Shown: positions 35,576-44,534, counted from the stretch's first letter. The stretch: DNA of 64,000 nucleotides from CAWDVK01 sp963805715 (GCA_963805715.1 CAWDVK010000006.1:1-64000), one strand, 5' to 3'. The notes: a model not told the origin generated them from the letters alone. Translations and numbers: made by a program.

Positions 35576-36322
35576 ATGAGCCTGCCCGAAGTCGTGTCGC
35601 GTGAGCAGTGGCGAGAGGCCCGGCGAGCGCTGCTGGTCAAGGAGAAGGCGTTCACCCGCCAGCGCGACGCGCTCAGTACCGAGCGGCGGATGCTGCCGAT
35701 GGTGCGCGTCGAGAAGGACTACGTGTTCGAGGGCCCGTCCGGCCAGGCCAGCCTGCTCGACCTGTTCGCCGGAGCACGGCAGCTGATGCTGCAGCACTTC
35801 ATGTTCGACCCGCGCTGGGATGAGGGCTGCCCCAGCTGCACCGCGAGCGTCGAGGAGCTGTCGGAGGGGTATCTGTCGCACCTGCGGGCCCGCGAGACCG
35901 CGTACGCGGCGGTGTCGCGGGCGCCGATCGAGAAGATCGAGGCCTACCGGGACAAGCACGGCTGGACGATCCCCTGGTACTCCTCGTTCGGCAGCGACTT
36001 CAACTACGACTACCACGCGACCATCGACCCGGCGGTCGCCCCGGTGGAGTACAACTACCGGGACGCCGACGAGCTGAGGGCGGCCGGCATGGGGTGGATG
36101 GTCGACGGCGAGCACCCGATGGAGCAGCCGGGGGTGAGCTTCTTCCTGCGCGACGGCGAAGCGATCTTCCACACCTACTCCGTCTACGCCCGCGGCACCG
36201 AGGCCCTCGGCGGTGCCTACGCCGCGCTGGACCTCACCGCCCTCGGCCGCCAGGAAGAATGGGAAGAGCCCAAGGGCAGGGCCGACAACCCGCACGAGTC
36301 CCTGCCTAGCTTCACCTCCTGA
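35576..36322 (+). CDS. DUF899 (thioredoxin-like) protein
   Basis: This 248-residue protein belongs to the DUF899 family, with a thioredoxin-like fold of unknown function. Conserved blocks are ARRALLVKEKAFTRQRDAL, LPMVRVEKDYVFEGPSG, FMFDPRWDEGCPSCTASVEE (a C-x-x-C pair), WYSSFGSDFNYDYH and GVSFFLRDGEAIFHTYSVYARG. A GGAGGAGG ribosome site fixes the ATG. It follows the radical SAM gene by 150 bases on the same strand but has its own ribosome site and a terminator hairpin after it, so membership of that operon is uncertain. Confidence 0.92.
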   Translation: MSLPEVVSREQWREARRALLVKEKAFTRQRDALSTERRMLPMVRVEKDYVFEGPSGQASLLDLFAGARQLMLQHFMFDPRWDEGCPSCTASVEELSEGYLSHLRARETAYAAVSRAPIEKIEAYRDKHGWTIPWYSSFGSDFNYDYHATIDPAVAPVEYNYRDADELRAAGMGWMVDGEHPMEQPGVSFFLRDGEAIFHTYSVYARGTEALGGAYAALDLTALGRQEEWEEPKGRADNPHESLPSFTS

Positions 36323-36353
36323 CTGGCACCGTTTCACCCAATCAGGGGCAGAC

Positions 36354-36393
36354 GGCACCGGGTACCGCCGGTTTATCTGCGGTGCCCGGTGCC
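36354..36393 (+). terminator. Hairpin terminator after the DUF899 gene
   Basis: A 15-bp stem with one non-Watson-Crick pair (arms 36354-36368 and 36379-36393) and a 10-base loop stands 32 bases after the stop. There is no T-tract, as is usual in high-GC actinobacteria. Confidence 0.7.
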
Positions 36394-36611
36394 GCCTTCA
36401 CTCAGCTATGGTCCCGGCGGCCGGCGCCCAGGCCGGGCCGCGTGCGCGCCGGCGCTGCGGGTTCGCGGCCCTGGATCGGCGCGCCGCGCATCCGCTGCCC
36501 GCTCGCCGGGTCACTGAGCTGCAGGATCCGGGCGCGGCAAGTTCCGGGCGGCAGGCGCACGGCGCGGGTGCCCGCTGACCGGAGCGGCCCGGCGGTTGCT
36601 ACGGTGCCGCC

Positions 36612-37007
36612 ATGGCTATCCCGCTCAGCGACGCCACGCTCCGGCTGCTCGACGGCCCCAACTACGCCGTCCTGGCCACCATCAACCCCGACGGCAGCCC
36701 GCAGACCTCCGCCATCTGGGTCGGCCGCGAAGGCCTGGACGTGCTGTTCTCGACCGTCGAGGGCCGGGTAAAGCACCGCAACATCGTGCGCGACCCGCGC
36801 GTCAGCGTCACGGTGCTTGACTCGTCGGACCCGGAGAACTACGTGGAGCTGCGCGGCCGTGCGTCGATCACGCCGGACGTCGCCCGGCGGGTCGACACGC
36901 AGCTGTCCTGGAAATACGACGGCAAGGATCCCGATGCGGACCGGCCGGGCGCGGTCCGCGTCGTCGTGCGGATAGCCGTGGAAAAGGCCACCGGATACGC
37001 CGCGTAA
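36612..37007 (+). CDS. PPOX-class F420-dependent oxidoreductase-like protein
   Basis: This 131-residue split beta-barrel protein is of the pyridoxamine-phosphate-oxidase-like class that in actinobacteria binds F420 or FMN. NYAVLATINPDGSPQTSAIWV, VKHRNIVRDPRVSVTVLD and the ELRGRASI strand are typical; the final VVVRIAVEKATGYAA is the usual end. The ATG has only a weak ribosome site. It stands alone, convergent with the acyltransferase with 20 bases between. The substrate is unknown. Confidence 0.9.
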   Translation: MAIPLSDATLRLLDGPNYAVLATINPDGSPQTSAIWVGREGLDVLFSTVEGRVKHRNIVRDPRVSVTVLDSSDPENYVELRGRASITPDVARRVDTQLSWKYDGKDPDADRPGAVRVVVRIAVEKATGYAA

Positions 37008-37027
37008 CCGCGGGAACTCCGCGCTGA

Positions 37028-37759
37028 TCAGCTGGAATGGCCCGGTCGGCCCGTGGCCGGCTGCCGCGGTCCCCGGCCCCCGGCCCCGTCATCGCTGGCG
37101 GTTGCCAGGTCTTCAGCCACCGTGAGCTGAAAGAAGGGGGACTTCCCGAGCGCACCCGGCCATTCGCCCGGATGGATAATCTTATTGCGGTCATAGGCTA
37201 TGTAACCCGCCGGCACGTCCCTGGTGATGAGCGCGCCAGAGCAGACATAGGCGCCCGGCCCGATATTGACGCCGCCGACGATCACGGCTCCCCATCCGAC
37301 AAAGGCATGGTCGTCAATAATCGGCGCTGACTCCGCCGCATCGTCCCACGGGATCGTAGGGTCCAGCTGGCGGTGAATAAGGTCACCCGCGATCCTGCAG
37401 CCCTTTCCGATCCGGGCATAATCGCCGATGGTGGCCTTGTTGATGACCGAATTGGATCCCACCGTGACACCGATTCCGATCGATGAGCGGCTGGTCACCA
37501 GGACTCGTGACCCGATCGCGGTCCCGGTCTGGACGTCGATGAACTGCTCAAGCATCGAGTGGGCGCCGATGCGCACGCCCTGACCGATAGTCGTATGCGG
37601 GCCGATCCACACGCCGGCCTCGATGACCGTTCCCCGGTCAACCTCAACCTGGCGGCCGTCTAGGAGAGGACGGAACGGGAGATCGATTATCGCGGTCGGG
37701 GCGATCTGTGCTGTTGGGTCGATCGCGGCCGCGTCACAGCTGGTCACTGGCTCACGCAC
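37028..37759 (-). CDS. Left-handed beta-helix acyltransferase
   Basis: This 243-residue protein has hexapeptide repeats through most of its length ([IV]-G-x-x-x-x), for example IDPTAQIAPTAII, VWIGPHTTIGQGVRIG and SIGIGVTVGSNSVINKATIG. A later HAFVGWGAVIVGGVNIGPG is followed by the usual C-terminal NKIIHPG. The fold is that of O- and N-acyltransferases acting on sugars, using acetyl- or acyl-CoA. It overlaps the glycosyltransferase-like gene by 16 bases and is therefore its partner, probably decorating the same glycan. The C-terminal 30 residues are Gly/Arg-rich and not part of the fold. Confidence 0.88.
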   Translation of the reverse strand: MREPVTSCDAAAIDPTAQIAPTAIIDLPFRPLLDGRQVEVDRGTVIEAGVWIGPHTTIGQGVRIGAHSMLEQFIDVQTGTAIGSRVLVTSRSSIGIGVTVGSNSVINKATIGDYARIGKGCRIAGDLIHRQLDPTIPWDDAAESAPIIDDHAFVGWGAVIVGGVNIGPGAYVCSGALITRDVPAGYIAYDRNKIIHPGEWPGALGKSPFFQLTVAEDLATASDDGAGGRGPRQPATGRPGHSS

Positions 37760-38871
37760 CTGTCTGGGAGTGGAAGGTCGAGGAACTTAGCCGCATCGGC
37801 GAGGTCGCCGACTAGCGGGAGGTCACGCAGGGTGTGCCGCCAGGCGTCGAGGTCGGCCTGCCAGGCGCGCACGAATGAGACGCAGGCGAGCGGTGAGATC
37901 GCGGCGAGCCGCTTGCGCGCGGCGGCCAGCGACATCAGCGCGCTACCGGTCAGGGACGCACTCCCGCCTGCCATCAGCAGTCGCGCGGCGACGTGGTCGA
38001 TCAGCTGGAATCGTCGTTCCAGCACGTCCCGCCAGTAGGCGGATGTCGCGTCGGTCACGGCCGCCCCCTCGTGGATAAGCCGGTAGAGACCCTCGGCCAG
38101 GACGTCTCCGAATTCCTCGGAGGCCGCGCGCCGCGCATGCGCGAAGGGCTGGTACTCCAGCTGAGAGAGCGTGCCGGCGACCGCGACGGAGCGGGACCGG
38201 ACCGCATCGAACAGGAAGAGCCAGTCCTCGTTGTAGACAGGCGGAAAGACGGTCTCGCACCGTGCCACGTCCACGACCAGCGCACTGCCTCCCGGCAGGA
38301 TGTCCTGCTGGCCGCCGCTGAGGCGATGCGCATGGCAGACAACTGAGTTATCCGGGTAATACCCGATCCTGAAGCTGGCCGCCTGGAAGCAGGTGGTCAG
38401 GTCAGCTGCCCAGGACACGGCACTGGCCGTCAGGTCCCTGATGTCATCGTCGAGGTACATGATCGCCTGCCAGCCGCAGAGGCGGGCGAGCAGCAGACCA
38501 ACATTCCGTTTCCGGGCGATGTCGCCGTGACAGGAGGGAGCGACATCGATCTCTGGATGGCCGGAAGCCAGGAACGAGAGCAGGGTCGCGTCCAGGGCCG
38601 GGGAGACGTGAGTTACGAGCGTGTCGTCGGGAGCTGGCCCGCACTCGGCCAGCACCTGCCCGGCTTGCTCTGGCGTGCTGCACAGCACCACCAGCGCGCA
38701 GCCGAGTTCGCTGGCCAGGCCGACCGCCGCGGGCAGCAGCGCTGGCCGGATCGTGGGAACGATTATGGCGTCGAGCGGCCGCCGCGAGATGCCAGCTGCA
38801 GCGGGCCGTTGCAGCAGGGCCTCATGCGACTCAATGTGAAATGAGTCAGCCAGCTCGCTTCCCGGGGTCAA
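37744..38871 (-). CDS. Glycosyltransferase-like protein
   Basis: This 375-residue protein has a GT-A-type start (LDAIIVPTIRPALLPAAVGLA), a central MYLDDDIRDL acidic motif that would bind metal and nucleotide sugar, then RIGYYPDNSVVCHAHRL and VYNEDWLFLFDAVRS as probable acceptor-site segments. I do not recognise a precise family. The start appears to be TTG at 38871, with a weak ribosome site. The overlapping acyltransferase suggests a two-step sugar modification of a surface or secondary metabolite. No export genes lie close by. Confidence 0.7.
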   Translation of the reverse strand: MTPGSELADSFHIESHEALLQRPAAAGISRRPLDAIIVPTIRPALLPAAVGLASELGCALVVLCSTPEQAGQVLAECGPAPDDTLVTHVSPALDATLLSFLASGHPEIDVAPSCHGDIARKRNVGLLLARLCGWQAIMYLDDDIRDLTASAVSWAADLTTCFQAASFRIGYYPDNSVVCHAHRLSGGQQDILPGGSALVVDVARCETVFPPVYNEDWLFLFDAVRSRSVAVAGTLSQLEYQPFAHARRAASEEFGDVLAEGLYRLIHEGAAVTDATSAYWRDVLERRFQLIDHVAARLLMAGGSASLTGSALMSLAAARKRLAAISPLACVSFVRAWQADLDAWRHTLRDLPLVGDLADAAKFLDLPLPDRCVSQ

Positions 38872-38891
38872 GGGTGATCTTCCTATTCTTC

Positions 38892-39668
38892 TTAAAAGCT
38901 GGCGTCACACCATTCAAAGAGACGATTCTCCTCTTTTGACAGGTCAGGCGTCAGGGGATCCTGGTTGACGACTGGTACTCGCATAACGATGCAGTAAGTG
39001 GAGCCGGCCGGAAATCTCGGGAATAGGTATTGCTCGTTGCGCTCCCTCAGCTCCCAGTCGATAAAGCAGCGCGCCGCCCCGCGTACTCCACGTGTTGTGA
39101 TACCGCCGCAGATCGTGAGCGTGCGCCGCGGGGCTGACGGATTCTCCCCGCGAGCGAAGAATCCCACGTCCTCGATCAGCTGACCATTATCGTCGAGCGT
39201 GTAGGAAAACGGCAGTTCCCCGCCGTCCGGCTCGCGAACCACTATAGCGCCCAGGTCAGCGGGATCGCCGGCCTCAATCGGAATCGGGAAGATGCGCGAA
39301 AATGATGGAGTCACGCTTTTCCAGGCCAATCCGCCGATCACCACGACGTGGTTGGCGAGATCGCGCAGCGTCAGGTCCTGCGCGGCCATGATGACAACTA
39401 GGGACATGGGATTGTAGGCCCTGATCGCGCCATAGATATCGATCAGGGTGTCCAGGTCCGAGAGGCCGGAGAAGCGGACGTAATTGAGATCGCCCGGCTC
39501 TGACTGCGGCGGTCGGCTGCCAGGCGGCAGCCGGTAGCAGACCAGCGTGATGCGCGATCCATCGGGGAAGTGCCACATCGACTGGGCCTCGCCCTCGGCG
39601 GCTGACTCGCCGCGGGCTACTGCGCGGTCGCGCGTAGCCGAGGGCACCCGCAATTTCAACGAGTCCAA
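38892..39668 (-). CDS. Uncharacterised actinobacterial domain protein
   Basis: This protein has up to 258 residues. Blocks YVRFSGLSDLDTLIDIYGAI, LANHVVVIGGLAWKS, IEDVGFFARGENPS and YCIVMRVPVVNQDPLTPD look like a Rossmann-type domain that I recall from actinobacterial proteins, often behind a helix-turn-helix. No such helix-turn-helix is present here. The start is doubtful: TTG at 39668 or ATG at 39578; the first overlaps the divergent plus-strand gene. It lies just upstream of the glycosyltransferase on the same strand. Function unknown. Confidence 0.7.
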   Translation of the reverse strand: MDSLKLRVPSATRDRAVARGESAAEGEAQSMWHFPDGSRITLVCYRLPPGSRPPQSEPGDLNYVRFSGLSDLDTLIDIYGAIRAYNPMSLVVIMAAQDLTLRDLANHVVVIGGLAWKSVTPSFSRIFPIPIEAGDPADLGAIVVREPDGGELPFSYTLDDNGQLIEDVGFFARGENPSAPRRTLTICGGITTRGVRGAARCFIDWELRERNEQYLFPRFPAGSTYCIVMRVPVVNQDPLTPDLSKEENRLFEWCDASF

Positions 39669-40407
39669 CCACGCCCATGAGGAACTCTGGGCACGGACGC
39701 ATCAGGCCAGTGACGCGGTGCGTAACAGCAGGAAAGAAGAGGTGGACAAGCAGCAGAAGGCCCGGGAGGCGCGGGAGAGTCATCTCGCCGTCCAGGCAGA
39801 GCACCCGCACCGGCGTGCATCGCTGCCTCAGCAGGTGGCGATCGCCGGCCTGAGCGTTGCGCTGGACGGCGTGGCGTGCTGGTTCTCCGCCCAGGCGCTG
39901 GGCAACGGCCAGCTGGAATCGCTGCTCTGGGCGGCACTTTTCCTCGCTGTCCTGGCCGGCGGCGAGATCGCCCTCGACTACTACAGCGACCGTAGCCGGA
40001 AGGCGTGGCGGCTGCTGGCCTTCGGGCTCGCAGCCTTTGTCACCGGACTCGGGGTGCTGCGCTTCCTGTTCCTCTACACCGTCGGCCTTGACGGCCCCGT
40101 GGCCGCCCTGGTCGGGGCGGCCCTGTTCACGGTGGCGACGGCTGGCTTCGTCGTCATCGGGTACCGCGCGCTGCGCGCGGCGGAAACCTTCCTGGCCTGG
40201 CAGGCGCGGCGTCGCGCCGGGAAGGCGGGCCGGGAGGCCGAGGCGGCCCGATCCAGGACGGCCTCCTGCCTGGCTGAAAGGGACCGCCTGGCCGATGCCT
40301 ATGTGAGCAGGATCAGGGTCAGCCTGCTGAGGACGTGCACATCGACCCAGCTGCCGCTGATGGAGGCGGCCCTGCGCGCACACCTGAATGGGCGTGACCA
40401 GTCATGA
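39547..40407 (+). CDS. Polytopic membrane protein with charged flanks
   Basis: Up to 286 residues: a charged, coiled-coil-like N-terminal part (RKEEVDKQQKAREARE), then three to four membrane spans (ACWFSAQALG region, LLWAALFLAVLAGGEIAL, AFGLAAFVTGLGVLRFLF, VAALVGAALFTVATAGFVVI), then a second basic coiled-coil segment. The true start could be ATG 39547 or GTG 39718; the first overlaps the divergent gene. Its stop overlaps the OmpA-lipoprotein start (ATGA), so the two are probably an envelope pair. No family recognised. Confidence 0.7.
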   Translation: MMRDPSGKCHIDWASPSAADSPRATARSRVAEGTRNFNESNHAHEELWARTHQASDAVRNSRKEEVDKQQKAREARESHLAVQAEHPHRRASLPQQVAIAGLSVALDGVACWFSAQALGNGQLESLLWAALFLAVLAGGEIALDYYSDRSRKAWRLLAFGLAAFVTGLGVLRFLFLYTVGLDGPVAALVGAALFTVATAGFVVIGYRALRAAETFLAWQARRRAGKAGREAEAARSRTASCLAERDRLADAYVSRIRVSLLRTCTSTQLPLMEAALRAHLNGRDQS

Positions 40408-41585
40408 TGCGCGCGGCTGTGCTGGCGAGGACCACTGCGTCACTCGCCCTGCTCTCCCTGGCCGCCGCAGCCGCTATCGCCGGCTGCGGCTTCCCGGGCC
40501 TGCCCGCTTCGGCGGGCAGGCCCGGGACTGGTCCCGCGGTCACCCTGACCGAACAGGCGGCGCGCTCGGCCTTCGTGACGGTGACATCCGCGACGGTGAC
40601 CGGCCAGGTACTGGCGAGGCTGGTCGCCGCGACCGCCCGCCCGCACGAGGACATCGACATCCTCGAGGCGGCGCCGCAGCCACGGGTCATCATCTCCGCT
40701 GTTTCCCCGCCCCCGGCCAAGGTCCTGATCCCGGCCAGGCCGACGGCGCCGGCGAACGGCGCCACTGTCTACCAGCAGGCCGTTTACCAGAAACGCCTGA
40801 CGAGCTGGCAACGCGAACTCGCCGCTGGAAAGCGGGCTGTCGCGGCCCGCACCATGGCCGCCAGCTTGGCCTGGGCCCGCGCGCTCGACCTACCGGCGCT
40901 GGTGCGGCCCGGTACCGGCGTCGCGGCGGCAGATCCGGCCGACCTGGCCCAGGAATGCGCCATCGCTGCCAGTGCGCTCGCCGGCCTGGCCGAAGCGGAC
41001 GGCGCTGGCTTCGGGAGCCGGCGCGTCGTGCTCCTGTATGTCTTCAGCCTGGGCGGCGTCCCCCCGGCCGGCGAGCTCGCGGGAACCGACGTGATCGTCG
41101 TTACGCCTGCCTTGCCCTCCGCGGAGTCGGTCAGCTCGACCCAGGCCGCCCTGCTGGCTGCCGGCGCAGCGCAGGCGAGCGTCCTGGGGCCGGAGATAAC
41201 CGCGTCCCAGATTGCAGAACTCGTAGACATCGGCCTCAGCCACCGGTCGCTCACCGAGAATCTCTCCGGCCCGGCCTTGTTCGGTAATGACAGCGCAGCC
41301 CTGCTGCCCGGCGCCGGCCGGGTACTCGCGCCGCTGCTCGCACCGCTGCGCCAGGCGGGGGCGATGGCGGTGATCAACGGCTATGCTTCCGCCCCCGGAA
41401 GTGCGGCGGCAAACTACCGGCTTTCTTTTGCCAGAGCCACGGCCGTGGCCGCGTATCTCGAGGCCCGTGGCGTTCCGGAATACTCCCTCATCATCGTGGG
41501 GCATGGCGCGAGTGACCTGGTCGCGCCTGGACCCTCGGGCTCCAACCGTCGGGTCGTCGTGGTGGTCGAGGAACCTCAGCACTAG
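40404..41585 (+). CDS. Lipoprotein with OmpA-type domain
   Basis: This 393-residue protein has a lipoprotein signal: ARTTASLALLSLAAAAAIAG then Cys (lipobox IAGC). The middle is Ala-rich and of unknown fold. The last 110 residues form an OmpA-like domain (LLPGAGRVLAPLLAPLRQAG, INGYASAPGSAAANYRLSFA, RATAVAAYLEARGV, GSNRRVVVVVEE), which in other proteins binds peptidoglycan peptides. In a Gram-positive it would tether the membrane to the wall. It is translationally coupled to the membrane protein upstream and probably forms a complex with it. Confidence 0.88.
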   Translation: MMRAAVLARTTASLALLSLAAAAAIAGCGFPGLPASAGRPGTGPAVTLTEQAARSAFVTVTSATVTGQVLARLVAATARPHEDIDILEAAPQPRVIISAVSPPPAKVLIPARPTAPANGATVYQQAVYQKRLTSWQRELAAGKRAVAARTMAASLAWARALDLPALVRPGTGVAAADPADLAQECAIAASALAGLAEADGAGFGSRRVVLLYVFSLGGVPPAGELAGTDVIVVTPALPSAESVSSTQAALLAAGAAQASVLGPEITASQIAELVDIGLSHRSLTENLSGPALFGNDSAALLPGAGRVLAPLLAPLRQAGAMAVINGYASAPGSAAANYRLSFARATAVAAYLEARGVPEYSLIIVGHGASDLVAPGPSGSNRRVVVVVEEPQH

Positions 41586-41641
41586 CGGAAAGGCAGGCGA
41601 CAGCACCTGACCGATCTGACGGCCGAAGGAAACCAACAGGC

Positions 41642-41812
41642 GTGGCGGCGGCCCTTTGCGCTGCATATCCGGCCCGCGCAGGGCTTGAGGCTGAAGCTAG
41701 ATTCATCGGGGGCTTCAGGCTCGGCCTGATGCCCGGCCTGCTGCAGACACGTGACTACGCTCACGCCGTGCTCGAGGTGACAGTCCCTCATCGCAATCGC
41801 GAGGCGGGATAA
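41642..41812 (+). pseudogene. Fragment of an XRE/DUF5753-type regulator
   Basis: A 56-residue frame with GTG start reads YPARAGLEAEARFIGGFRLG followed by LMPGLLQTRDYAHAVLEV, which matches the start of the DUF5753 domain found in actinobacterial XRE regulators (normally Glu-rich then VPGLLQTxxYAR). The N-terminal helix-turn-helix and the rest of the domain are absent, with a stop soon after. It is a short relic in the 480-base gap between the OmpA lipoprotein and the next membrane protein; nothing else is seen in that gap. Confidence 0.55.
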
Positions 41813-42066
41813 TCTCGATGCCCACTGGACCATGCCCGGATCGCCCTTAAGGGACGAACGCCTTCTTATCCCCGGACGCCACGAGGCCAGCTGCCGCTGA
41901 TCGCCAAGACGGCCTCTCAACACGCCGGACTAGTTCACCGAAGCAGCCGCACTACCAACGAGCTTAGTGATAAGAAGTGTGGCCTAAGAAGGCGCCAGTA
42001 CAAGCGCGTTTCTCCCGTGACATGTTCCGGCCTGCAGCGCAGGTCTGCCTATTTCGGACATTACGT

Positions 42067-43065
42067 ATGCCTGGTAAGCATCTGAGACCGCCGAGATGGA
42101 CATGGCGAAAGATCTGGAAGGTCTGCTTCGTCACCATAGCGACGGCTCTGGTATCGACGTTGGTAGCAGAAGGCGTCAGCCAGCTCTTCGGGCCTCAGCA
42201 CGTCATCGTTGCTCCCGCCGCGAAAGGCTCGCCGGCGCTGCGAGCCGGAGGTCGAAGAGTCACGGACCGCAGGCACCGGCTTCGCCCTGCTCCACCGGCG
42301 CAGTCGGCTGGCCAGGCTCTCCTGCACCCGCTGAACCTGATCTCCGAAGATCCGGTGGACCCTAGTGTGGAATGGATGTTCTCCGGCCGGCTGACCTTCA
42401 GCGGGCAGCAGCAGGAGCAGCTGGACTACGAGATCGACGCCGACCAGATGAGCGCGCTCAATAACTATTTCTTTGCGAGTGATGGCTATGCGCCATCCGC
42501 TCATACGCTGCTGGTGCTGAGGAATGCTGATGTTCGCACCGTTGAGATCAGCAACCTGCAGATCATCAAAGACTGTGAACCGCCGGTTAACGGCTCGCTC
42601 ATCAACGTGACAGGGCTCTCCGGCGCGTCCCAGACTGGCCCGGAAGGAGGGATCCCGCTGGGGTACGACCTGGATCAGCAATCACCCGACGCTGAGGCGA
42701 ATACCGTCACCAGCCAGGATCCGCAAGGCTGGGAGCCCGGATACTTCCTCTCTCACTCCGTCCCGGTCCAGCCGGGCAGATTCGTGGCATTCAACATCGA
42801 GGTCGTGGCCTCGAATGCAGCCTGCAGTTTCTGGTACAAGATCACTGTAATCGACGGTGCCATCAAGGATCGCGAGACAATCGGTGACGGCAACGGCCCG
42901 TTCCGGGTCAGCGCCTTCTCGCAGACCTATCCGCGAACATCGCATCAATCCAATGGCGGTGGCTACGCTGGTTACGGCGAGGTCTATCTGGGAGGTACCG
43001 CGAGCCCCTTGCCCAACGGTGCCCTCGCGCTGGACGCTCCCGCGACAACACCCAGGAAGCGCTAG
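42067..43065 (+). CDS. Membrane-anchored extracytoplasmic protein, unknown
   Basis: From the ATG at 42067 the protein has 332 residues: a basic start (KHLRPPRWTWRKIWK), one membrane segment (VCFVTIATALVSTLVAEGV) and a long external region. That region has a Pro/Ala linker, then beta-rich sequence (RLTFSGQQQEQLDYEIDADQ, LLVLRNADVRTVEISNLQII, FVAFNIEVVASNAACSFWYK) with two to three Cys that may form a disulphide. No family recognised. A frame upstream to 41977 is open, but the ATG at 42067 gives a proper N-in signal anchor. It is likely to sit at the cell surface. Confidence 0.7.
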   Translation: MPGKHLRPPRWTWRKIWKVCFVTIATALVSTLVAEGVSQLFGPQHVIVAPAAKGSPALRAGGRRVTDRRHRLRPAPPAQSAGQALLHPLNLISEDPVDPSVEWMFSGRLTFSGQQQEQLDYEIDADQMSALNNYFFASDGYAPSAHTLLVLRNADVRTVEISNLQIIKDCEPPVNGSLINVTGLSGASQTGPEGGIPLGYDLDQQSPDAEANTVTSQDPQGWEPGYFLSHSVPVQPGRFVAFNIEVVASNAACSFWYKITVIDGAIKDRETIGDGNGPFRVSAFSQTYPRTSHQSNGGGYAGYGEVYLGGTASPLPNGALALDAPATTPRKR

Positions 43066-43116
43066 CGGCCCGGCATGCCGGTGGCCTAACTGCCGGTCAC
43101 GGATTACTGTCGTGAT

Positions 43117-43587
43117 GTGATAGTCGCGGTCGCGCTGGCAGGTGCCGTCTTGTTCATCGCTGGCGGCCTGGCCTGGACCGCGCGTCTGGTGCACATCGGG
43201 AATCTCGACGCACTGGCGCTGGCCGAGAAAATCGGCACGCCTGATCCCGTCTCCGCGCTGGACTGGCCGGAGCTGCACGTGCGGGCGGTGATCCCGCAGC
43301 CGGGCGAGCCGTCCGTGGTGCTGCTGCGGGTCGGCTGGCCGGCGCATCCCGAGCGGGAGGCGACCCTGCTGGTCGGCCTCGACAGCGACGATCCGCGATC
43401 GCTGCCGCTGCTGTCGCGCTGGTGCGCCGCGCGGGCATCCATCTCCCCGGCCGCGCGGGGCGACCGCGAGCTGGAGCTCCGCCGCCGGCAGAGCCTGGAA
43501 CGGGTCCGCGGCCGCCTGATCGCGGAGGACACCGCGCCGGGGCTGCTCGCGCCGCTGCAGCGCGGCACCGGCAGCCGGCCCGGCTAG
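43117..43587 (+). CDS. Small signal-anchored protein, unknown
   Basis: This 156-residue protein starts with a GTG and a hydrophobic N terminus (VAVALAGAVLFIAGGLAW), then a soluble domain with a strand-rich middle (LHVRAVIPQPGEPSVVLLRV, ATLLVGLDSDDPRSLPLLSR) and a basic helical end. It follows the anchored protein by about 50 bases on the same strand and may be co-transcribed. No family recognised. The hydrophobic segment could be an anchor or an uncleaved signal. Confidence 0.55.
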   Translation: MIVAVALAGAVLFIAGGLAWTARLVHIGNLDALALAEKIGTPDPVSALDWPELHVRAVIPQPGEPSVVLLRVGWPAHPEREATLLVGLDSDDPRSLPLLSRWCAARASISPAARGDRELELRRRQSLERVRGRLIAEDTAPGLLAPLQRGTGSRPG

Positions 43588-43815
43588 AGCGGACCCTCAC
43601 CGCAGGCACCGCGCGCGCAGGCGAGCACGGCGCGCGCCCGGCCATCGCGCGCACGCGAGCCCCGCGAACGGCGAGCGTTCGACCATCGCGCACGCAGGCA
43701 CGGCGCGGGCACGCAGGGACGCGGGTGGCGTTCCGGGCTCCGCGCCGTCATCGTCATTGCGGCGGCAGCGTCACTGCCGGGCCGGAGAACCGGTGCCTCC
43801 CCGATCCCACCTCGA

Positions 43816-44462
43816 ACACCGCCTCCCGCACCCGCAGCACGGCCATCATCATCTCGGCCAAGCACGGCCAGTCCCCGACCGACCCGGCCGACCTCAAGCG
43901 GGTCCCGGACGCCCCGATCATCGCCGCTGTCAACGCGGCCTGGACCGCCGCGCACCCCGGCGCGGGCGCCCTGGTGGCCTTCTCCACCGACGACGACGGC
44001 ATGCTCTGGTGGCTGAGCGACCGCTCGCAGGCCGCCGCGGACTTCGTCAAGAACTACCTCCTCACCCACGACGCGGCCGGCAACGACATCAGCGGGAGCC
44101 CGATCACGGTGTCCGCGTCGGGCCTGACGCAGGTCTACGCGGGGGCGGAATCGGCGGCCTACTTCGGCGTGCCGGTCAGCGATCCCCGGCACCCCGACAT
44201 CTTCGGGATCGTCCAGCACGGCGTCGTCTACACCGGCGGCAAGGGCAAGATCGCCGAGCACGGCGGCGCCGGCTTCCAGGACCGCAACGTGCCGATCCTG
44301 GTGGTCGTGCCCGGCATGCGGCAGGGCGAGCAGATCGGCGCCCAGGTCGAGACGACCCAGATCGCCCCGACGATCCTCAGGCTGCTCGGCCTCAACCCGT
44401 ACGCCCTGCAGGCCGTGCAGATCGAGCACACGCAGGTCCTGCCGGGCCTGCGGCGCCACTGA
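43816..44462 (+). pseudogene. Alkaline-phosphatase-superfamily enzyme, C-terminal half
   Basis: The frame carries the C-terminal half of a type I phosphodiesterase / nucleotide pyrophosphatase-like enzyme: STAIIISAKHGQSPTDP with the metal-binding KHG segment, FGIVQHGVVYTGGKGKIAEH with the second His, and TTQIAPTILRLLGLNPYALQ near the end. The first half, including the nucleophile Thr/Ser, is missing; the DNA upstream (43588-43815) has no recognisable frame. The gene is a relic without an active site. Confidence 0.75.
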
Positions 44463-44491
44463 CCCCGCCGGGCAGTTAGCCGGAGGCCTCA

Positions 44492-44534
44492 GCGCGCGAG
44501 TGACCGGGGCCGCGAGCCCGGGTCACTCGCGCGC
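44492..44534. terminator. Bidirectional hairpin terminator
   Basis: A perfect 14-bp stem (GCGCGCGAGTGACC / GGTCACTCGCGCGC) encloses a 15-base loop that can extend the stem further. It sits between convergent genes (stop 44462, stop 44547), where a shared terminator is expected. Confidence 0.75.

Noticed and set aside
35509..35579. 22-residue ORF before the DUF899 gene as a radical SAM precursor peptide
   Set aside because: It has no ribosome site and no Cys- or aromatic-rich core; it merely overlaps the DUF899 start.
43422..43815. Upstream part of the phosphatase frame as a full N terminus
   Set aside because: It is Arg/Ala/Gly-rich without any of the nucleophile or metal motifs expected in the first half, so the gene was called a C-terminal remnant.
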